DNA from: Microcaldota archaeon
GTDB taxonomy: Archaea; Micrarchaeota; Micrarchaeia; Anstonellales; Anstonellaceae
Direction: 5' to 3'
DNA: 10,917 bases
Assembly: GCA_026396335.1 (NCBI GenBank)
Contig: JAPLWZ010000120.1
Coordinates: forward strand, 1-10,917
Below, piece by piece: positions 6,259 to 10,917 of this stretch (positions are counted from its first letter, which is position 1; each line of letters opens with the position of its first letter). The position numbers and the translations under genes are program-made. Under the pieces are notes generated by a model. It was not told the DNA's origin and did not search any database. It was given only the letters and a program-made list of their open reading frames with translations.

Positions 6259-7263
6259 CTAGCCCGCGCCGTTCAGCATTCCGCCAAGCACCGCGGTAAG
6301 CCCGAAGCGGATCGCAAAAAGGAGCGCAAGCCCCATGAGCGCAAGTATCGGGAAGTACTTCAGCCCGTCTATCCTTTTTCCTGATGACATGACGCCAACT
6401 GCCATGCAGCCGAAGAAAATGGTTATTGAAATCGCGAGTATGGAGAACAGCTGCACCCCTTCCGGCGTGAACAGCAGCTTGCCCTTGAATATGCCCACAT
6501 TGCCTGAGAGCTGCGAAATCGCCTCCCCTCCGCCGCCGATTTTTTTCTTTATGATAAGCATGATGTCCACGAGGAATGTGGAAACCCCGTAAAGCATCGG
6601 CGCGCCAAACGTGATTGCGGCAATGATGAAAAGCTCGTAGTTCAATATGATTGAGTTGACCTCTTTTTTCACCGAGCGGAATTTCCGGATGTCAAGCGCG
6701 GTCTTCTCAAGGAGTTCGGACAGGTCTCCTCCCGAGTGCATGCCCTCCACAATCTGCGTCATTGTTTTTTCAAGCACGTTTGAATTGATCTGCTCGGTCA
6801 TGCCCAGCATCACTTCGTCAAGCGGCATGCCTGTCATGCTCTTTTTCGCCGCCTTGTTGATTGCTTCAGTCAGCGGGCCGAACTCATCGCGGGCGGAAAC
6901 CACAAGCGCCTTGTCAGGCGTCAGCCCAGAGCGGATGTTGGATGCAACAAGTGACAGGAAGTCCGGAAGAACATCTTCCACCTTGCCTGCGCGCGAGTTA
7001 GCCCCTAGGTACATATTCGAGTAAACCACCAGGTGCACGGCTGCGACAATGCCAATCGTGGTAAAGATGGAAAGCGGGAAACTGATTGCCATAAAAACTG
7101 AGCCTGCCACGCCGATTGCAATCGACGCGATTATCAGGTAAAGCGAGAATGCGCGCGGGTTGATGTCCATCGCGTTGTAAATGATCATCTTCGCCCATAC
7201 ATTGCGGTAGCTGGCAATCAGCCCCACTCTCTTCGGTTTTATCGGTGCGTTTGCTGCTGCCAT
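6259..7263 (-). CDS. T2SSF-domain membrane protein 2 (TadC/FlaJ-like)
   Basis: The product has 334 residues from the ATG at 7263; a TTG at 7272 would add three. Two adjoining membrane segments (about 40-60 and 62-82) precede the cytoplasmic T2SSF helical bundle (about 95-205: VEDVLPDFLSLVASNIRSGLTP..., then MTQIVEGMHSGGDLSELLEK). Three more hydrophobic segments follow (about 206-238, 270-292, 302-325), with a Gly/Lys-rich loop in between. This is the inner-membrane platform protein of type II secretion, type IV pilus and archaeal pilus machines, which couples the ATPase to filament assembly. The start lies ten bases after the stop of the upstream T2SSF gene, so the two are translationally close. 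It ends the operon, converging on the ACT gene. Which filament is built cannot be read from this protein. Confidence 0.9.
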   Translation of the reverse strand: MAAANAPIKPKRVGLIASYRNVWAKMIIYNAMDINPRAFSLYLIIASIAIGVAGSVFMAISFPLSIFTTIGIVAAVHLVVYSNMYLGANSRAGKVEDVLPDFLSLVASNIRSGLTPDKALVVSARDEFGPLTEAINKAAKKSMTGMPLDEVMLGMTEQINSNVLEKTMTQIVEGMHSGGDLSELLEKTALDIRKFRSVKKEVNSIILNYELFIIAAITFGAPMLYGVSTFLVDIMLIIKKKIGGGGEAISQLSGNVGIFKGKLLFTPEGVQLFSILAISITIFFGCMAVGVMSSGKRIDGLKYFPILALMGLALLFAIRFGLTAVLGGMLNGAG

Positions 7264-7273
7264 ATGCTTCAAC

Positions 7274-7936
7274 TCATATTGAAACTGACGGCCTCCTGCT
7301 CTCGATGAGGCCTATGAACATGTACTGCACGAATACCAACGAGCCCAATATCCCGTAGAGCACAGTGTCGGTTATCGGAATCTCCACGAATGAGGAAATG
7401 ACCATGATGAAAATCAGTGAAATGGTCGGCACAATGATGCACACCATCAGGTACATGATCGCAATCGAGTTGAGCTGCGCGCCGTAATTTCGCACGGCAA
7501 TCCGCTGCTCTTCGGACAGGAATTCCACAATGTCGGAAAGCACGGGCCCGATGTCAGTGCCTGCTTTTACCGCATTTGACATTTGCCAGAGAATTCTGCT
7601 GTAATAGTATGAAGGGTTTTTTGTGGCGGATTCCTCAAGCGCATCAGCCATGCTGGCGCCCGCCTCGATATGGGTCACCACTTTGTCAAATTCAGTTGAA
7701 ACAATTCCGTAGCCGTGCGACGCGGAAACCAACGATTCGAAAAGAGGGACGCCTGCGGTGGTCTGCACCCTCAAATGCCTTGCAGCGAAAAGCAGATCCT
7801 TGTCCATCTGCGAAATTTTCTTGTTGCAGAGCCAGCGGGGGTAAACAAGGCAGAACATGAACACGCACATGGACACGGTGAGCGAGGCGACAAGCGCCAA
7901 GATGAGCGGGTTTCCTATGCCCAACTTGAAAAGCAC
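7274..7936 (-). CDS. T2SSF-domain membrane protein 1 (TadB-like)
   Basis: The product has 220 residues from GTG at 7936. One hydrophobic segment (11-32) precedes YPRW and a T2SSF bundle (DKDLLFAARHLRVQTTAGVPLFESLV..., ILWQMSNAVKAGTDIGPVLSDIVEFL). Two membrane segments close the protein (about 157-181 and 192-212). It partners the second T2SSF protein downstream, the usual archaeal pair. The start is uncertain. The frame stays open 22 codons upstream to TGA at 8003-8005, and the last of these encode a hydrophobic run YFLFSEILVYL that would complete a first membrane segment. They contain no ATG, GTG or TTG. The GTG overlaps the ATPase gene by 22 bases and has no convincing ribosome binding site. 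Either translational coupling is used or a base is missing in this stretch. Confidence 0.87.
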   Translation of the reverse strand: MLFKLGIGNPLILALVASLTVSMCVFMFCLVYPRWLCNKKISQMDKDLLFAARHLRVQTTAGVPLFESLVSASHGYGIVSTEFDKVVTHIEAGASMADALEESATKNPSYYYSRILWQMSNAVKAGTDIGPVLSDIVEFLSEEQRIAVRNYGAQLNSIAIMYLMVCIIVPTISLIFIMVISSFVEIPITDTVLYGILGSLVFVQYMFIGLIESRRPSVSI

Positions 7937-9381
7937 CAGGTAAACAAGTATTTCGGAAAACAGGAAGTAGACATGACCTCTTCCACTGTGTTTATCTTCT
8001 TGTCAGCGAGCCAGTGGAGCACTTTCGCGCGCTCCTTTATCGAGGCGTTTATTTCCGCATCATCCATGCGTGTGTATGTTCTCAGCGTGTCAAGCAGGCG
8101 GACCGAGGGATTCTCAGCTTCAAGCTTGTCCTTGCTCGACCTCCACCTGTAAACAATATTCGCGCGCACCGCGTCTCCCTTTTCTGAAGGGATAAGTTCG
8201 CCGATTTCAAACACCCTGCGGATACCGCTCCTGCGGTCACGGTACATTGCAAGCACGAAGTGCAGTGATTCAAGCACGACTTCGGGAAGTTCAATCGGCG
8301 GGCTCACCAGCCGCTTGAATGTTTCAAACACGGTTTCCGCGTGCATTGTCGCGTAAACAGAGTGACCGGTGTGCATTGCTTCGAACAGCACTTCTGCCTC
8401 TTCTGCGCGCCTGATTTCTCCGACAATGATTCTGTCAGGCCTCATACGAAGGGAGTTCACCATCAAATCCAGCATCGACACGCCGCCTTTGCCGTCCCTG
8501 CCTCCTTCCCTCACTACCATGGGCACCCATTGCACGTAAGAGGGAAGCGTAATTTCGCGCGTCTGCTCGATTGAAATGACACGCTGGTTCTGCGGAAGGA
8601 AGGAGCAAAGCACGTTCAGTATGGATGTTTTTCCTGCGCCTGTGCCTCCCGAGATAAGAATATTCAATTCGTACTGCATGGCAAGCCAAACGAACGCAGC
8701 CACTTCCTCGTTGATGGTATTCGCAAGGATAAGGTCGGTAATTGTCCAGGGCTTGCGGGCGAATTTCCTTATGGTGATCGTGTTCCCGAACATTGAAATC
8801 GGCGTGAGCGTGGCATTCACACGGTCGCCTGTCGGCAAATAAGCGTCCAGCAGCGGGTCCTGGCTCGTGATCTGCCTTCCGACACGCCTGCCGATGAGCG
8901 AGGAATAGTCCCATATTTTCGACTCGGTGTCAATCCTAAGCGACGACTTGCACCAGCCGTATTTCTTGTGGTAAACCCAAATCGGCTCCCTGCTTGAATT
9001 GATGCAAATTTCCTCAAGCCCGTCGTCTTTCAGCAGGAATTCAATGTCTCCCATGCCCAGGAGCTCCTGCACCACCCTGCCTGCAAGCTCCATGGCATTT
9101 TCCTCAGTGATCCTCGGGATTTTTTCCTTCACGAGCTTGAGCGCAAGATTGTAGAACTTGAGCTTGAGCTCCGCCATCAATTTGATGTCCAGCACTTCCT
9201 GCGACGTAATCCGGATTTGCTTGAGCAGCTCGCCCTTTACGGTTTCCATGTATGCGGCAGTGGCAGGCTCCGGGCGCGGCACGGTGAGCGTGTATGCCAT
9301 TATTTCCCCGGCATCCTTCGTCAATGTGACAGTGGACTCGATGTTGTCCGCCTTCACCTTGTAAGTTTCCAGTTGCGCCAT
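7915..9381 (-). CDS. TadA/GspE-family secretion or pilus ATPase (archaeal)
   Basis: The product has 488 residues from the ATG at 9381, preferred over GTG at 9390 because GGGTG (9388-9392) is upstream. An N-terminal domain (about 1-225) includes RITEENAMELAGRVVQELLG, GLEEICIN and RVNATLTPIS. The ATPase domain follows: Walker A GGTGAGKT at about 245-252, Asp-box region ISIEQTREITLP at about 269-280, Walker B RIIVGEIRRAEEAE at about 317-330 and His box TGHSVYATMHAET at about 338-350. It should form a cytoplasmic hexamer that drives filament assembly through the two T2SSF proteins encoded downstream. Two oddities are seen. The usual Asp in the Asp box is Gln (IEQT). The C-terminus, after KKINTVEEV, ends in a Cys/Trp-containing tail (MSTSCFPKYLFTWCFSSWA) unlike the family, which fits a frame problem here. 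The family call is firm; the subtype is not. Confidence 0.93.
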   Translation of the reverse strand: MAQLETYKVKADNIESTVTLTKDAGEIMAYTLTVPRPEPATAAYMETVKGELLKQIRITSQEVLDIKLMAELKLKFYNLALKLVKEKIPRITEENAMELAGRVVQELLGMGDIEFLLKDDGLEEICINSSREPIWVYHKKYGWCKSSLRIDTESKIWDYSSLIGRRVGRQITSQDPLLDAYLPTGDRVNATLTPISMFGNTITIRKFARKPWTITDLILANTINEEVAAFVWLAMQYELNILISGGTGAGKTSILNVLCSFLPQNQRVISIEQTREITLPSYVQWVPMVVREGGRDGKGGVSMLDLMVNSLRMRPDRIIVGEIRRAEEAEVLFEAMHTGHSVYATMHAETVFETFKRLVSPPIELPEVVLESLHFVLAMYRDRRSGIRRVFEIGELIPSEKGDAVRANIVYRWRSSKDKLEAENPSVRLLDTLRTYTRMDDAEINASIKERAKVLHWLADKKINTVEEVMSTSCFPKYLFTWCFSSWA

Positions 9382-9427
9382 AGAAAACACCCATTGATGG
9401 TTTTTCTGCTGTTGTTCCTGTCCGTTC

Positions 9428-10153
9428 CTATGCTGAATCTTTTTTTCTGAGTTTCATCTTGCCAAGTATGTCATAATCAAGAGTCAGGAGCCCATGCTTT
9501 TCCAGGCTCATTGCGTATTCCTCAACTTCAGAAATCGGAAGCGAAAACTGCTTGGCTATCTCGCTTGCGTTTGCGGAGCCCTTCTTGTCAACGTACCTGA
9601 GTATCTTATCTATCGCCGTCCTTCCCTCGTTCTGGTCCTGTGCGCCTGTCCCTGGTGCTGGCGAACTTGCAGAAGCGCTTGCCGCGGCAGCGCCTTTTGC
9701 GCCCTTCGTTTCCTTTCCTTCGTTCGCCCCCTTCTGGCTGTCAATAAGCATCGCAGCTATTTCCTTGCGAACATCCTCTGCCCAGACAATCCCGGTGAAT
9801 TTCCCTTTCTTGTCCGCAATTGGTATCATGTCTGTTTGGTGGTGCACGAGAAGAACGATTGCATCGAACACTGACGCATCCTCCAAAAGCCAGAACGCTT
9901 TTTGCGACAGGTGCTTGCCTGCCGGGAGGGTGCGCGCCTTGGCAGTGTCCGCCTGCTTTGGCCTGCCAATCACGCTCTCTTTCACAAGCGCGGCAGCCAG
10001 GTCCGAGGTGGTTATGAGCCCGAGCAGCTTCCCCATGGAAACAACCGGTGCGCAGGAGATTTTTTTCTCAGCCATTCTCTTCGCAGCGGATGAAAGCGTG
10101 TCTCCTGCCTCTATGATCACAGGCGTCCGGTCTATAATGTCTGAAATTTTCAT
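9428..10153 (-). CDS. CBS-domain pair plus C-terminal winged-helix protein
   Basis: The product has 241 residues from the ATG at 10153, with the weak GTGAT six bases upstream; GTG at 10162 is the alternative. CBS motif 1 spans about 1-62 (KISDIIDRTPVIIEAGDTLSSAAKRMAEKKISCAPVV..., GLITTSDL). CBS motif 2 spans about 75-138 (DASVFDAIVLLVHHQTDMIPIADKKGKFTGIVWAEDV). A flexible Ala/Ser/Gly/Pro linker covers about 141-177, and a helix-turn-helix-like tail about 178-241 (ILRYVDKKGSANASEIAKQF..., VEEYAMSLEKHGLLTLDYDILG). CBS pairs typically bind adenosine nucleotides. Similar small winged-helix tails occur, as far as I recall, next to archaeal pilus-type ATPases. Lying between the surface-protein and ATPase genes (15- and 46-base gaps), it is probably co-transcribed and may tune filament assembly or expression. 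Confidence 0.85.
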   Translation of the reverse strand: MKISDIIDRTPVIIEAGDTLSSAAKRMAEKKISCAPVVSMGKLLGLITTSDLAAALVKESVIGRPKQADTAKARTLPAGKHLSQKAFWLLEDASVFDAIVLLVHHQTDMIPIADKKGKFTGIVWAEDVRKEIAAMLIDSQKGANEGKETKGAKGAAAASASASSPAPGTGAQDQNEGRTAIDKILRYVDKKGSANASEIAKQFSLPISEVEEYAMSLEKHGLLTLDYDILGKMKLRKKDSA

Positions 10154-10168
10154 GAAAATCACGGGATT

Positions 10169-10917
10169 TTAGGCAATTCGCAGGTAACTTGTTTTGTTTG
10201 CGGACGCGACGACTGTTATGGTGTCGTTTGTCTCAACGTGCACCGGATTTGTCAATCCAATCGAAGTTTTTAAACCTATATTTCCGGTGTAGCTGACTTG
10301 CAGCGCCGAAGGCGCGCTGAACTGCACAAAACCCACCTGCACGCCGCCCTGCGTCAGGTTCAGGTAGCTTGTTTTCGATTTGTTGAGCGTGTAATAATAC
10401 TCCTGCAAAAACGAGTAGCTTGCGTCCTGCACTATCACGTGCACAAGCGTGGAGTTTGCGCTCCCGTTTGCAACAGATGCAAGCGATTGCCAGGTTGCGC
10501 CATTCAGGCTCCCTGCGGAATAGACGACCCTCACATCATAAGAAGAAACCGCGCCAGAGCTTGCGGATGAATTCTGCGGGGTAACAAAGAAGTTTGAAGC
10601 AGCGTGGCTTACTCTGACATTATTTGGCTGCACCATGAAATCCGCATTCTTCAGATTGGTCAAGTCCATGCTCACATTCAGGTCAGAGAAATTGGTCTCG
10701 AACTCCTTGAACCTTTCCACCCCGATTGCAAACTCGGGGTCATAGGGCAGTGTCTCATCAAATACTGCGATATTCCCGTTCACGCTGATTTGCGACTGCG
10801 CGGAAAGTATGCGGTAAAGCTGGTCCTGTATATTTGACTGCACGTCTGAAGCACGGTCAATTTCCATTGCCCCGACTGCGGCGTATTTTGCCTTTGCCGA
10901 CTGTTGTGACAGCGCAA
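10169..10917 (-). CDS. Extracellular, sequon-rich protein; 5' end outside window (pilus-associated)
   Basis: The frame stays open past the ATG at 10867 to the window edge, so the true start lies outside. The upstream codons read ALSQQSAKAKYAAVGA. About 248 residues are visible. The start is helical and Gln/Ala-rich (to about residue 40), as seen after the hydrophobic segment of pilin-like proteins. The rest is beta-rich with Asn/Ser/Thr. I count nine N-x-S/T sequons (NFS, NVS, NSS, NGS, NST, NKS, NLT, NDT, NKT) and no Cys, consistent with an N-glycosylated exported protein. It heads the visible part of the pilus operon, 15 bases before the CBS gene. It may be a filament subunit or minor pilin. 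A class III signal peptide would have to lie beyond the edge, so this remains inference. I do not recognise a named family. Confidence 0.78.
   Translation of the reverse strand, partial: ALSQQSAKAKYAAVGAMEIDRASDVQSNIQDQLYRILSAQSQISVNGNIAVFDETLPYDPEFAIGVERFKEFETNFSDLNVSMDLTNLKNADFMVQPNNVRVSHAASNFFVTPQNSSASSGAVSSYDVRVVYSAGSLNGATWQSLASVANGSANSTLVHVIVQDASYSFLQEYYYTLNKSKTSYLNLTQGGVQVGFVQFSAPSALQVSYTGNIGLKTSIGLTNPVHVETNDTITVVASANKTSYLRIA

Noticed and set aside
9552..10172. 206-codon plus-strand reading frame
   Set aside because: It is the antisense shadow of the CBS/winged-helix gene. Its translation shows no domain pattern, while the opposite strand has clear CBS motifs.
10169..10867. Treating the surface protein as complete with a start at 10867
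   Set aside because: The frame is open upstream to the window edge, there is no ribosome binding site before the ATG, and the upstream codons (ALSQQSAKAKYAAVGA) look coding.
1..10917. CRISPR array, toxin-antitoxin pair or defence system
   Set aside because: I saw no regularly spaced repeats, no Cas, nuclease or recombinase motifs, and no paired small toxin-like genes.

Overview
The window looks archaeal, probably from a DPANN-type lineage (Micrarchaeota or Diapherotrites-like; the phylum is a guess). The evidence is TATA boxes at archaeal spacing, GGTG-type ribosome binding sites, T-tract terminators, a tRNA-Gln(UUG) with an A1:U72 pair and no encoded CCA, an archaeal/eukaryal-type prolyl-tRNA synthetase with a C-terminal zinc domain and terminal Tyr, and an archaeal type II/IV-secretion-like pilus operon.

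Layout. Positions 1-106 hold the glycine-run C-terminus of an upstream gene. Positions 198-2522 (+) encode a secreted beta-propeller lipoprotein that ends in a T-tract terminator. Positions 2541-3685 form an AT-rich island with a cysteine-rich gene (-). The island is bounded by two 15-bp direct repeats, one of which covers the 3' end of tRNA-Gln (3679-3751, -). Next is prolyl-tRNA synthetase (3770-5043, -), which is visibly broken: the two halves are in different frames and the catalytic motif 2 segment is missing. A short orphan gene (5089-5481, -) is divergent from a gene for a winged-helix-like/ACT protein (5622-6224, +).

The right part (6259-10917, -) is one tight pilus-type gene cluster. 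In transcription order it encodes an extracellular, sequon-rich protein cut by the window edge, a CBS-pair/winged-helix protein, a TadA/GspE-family ATPase, and two T2SSF (TadB/TadC/FlaJ-like) membrane proteins. The ATPase should power and the two T2SSF proteins should anchor assembly of a surface filament. The first protein is a plausible subunit or accessory, and the CBS protein a plausible nucleotide-responsive controller.

The items most worth following are the disrupted proS, the tRNA-Gln-linked direct repeats around the AT-rich cysteine-rich gene (a possible tiny integrated element), and the odd ATPase/T2SSF junction. Proteins of unknown function are the cysteine-rich protein and the orphan at 5089-5481. 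All assignments come from reading the sequence by eye; no database search was run.
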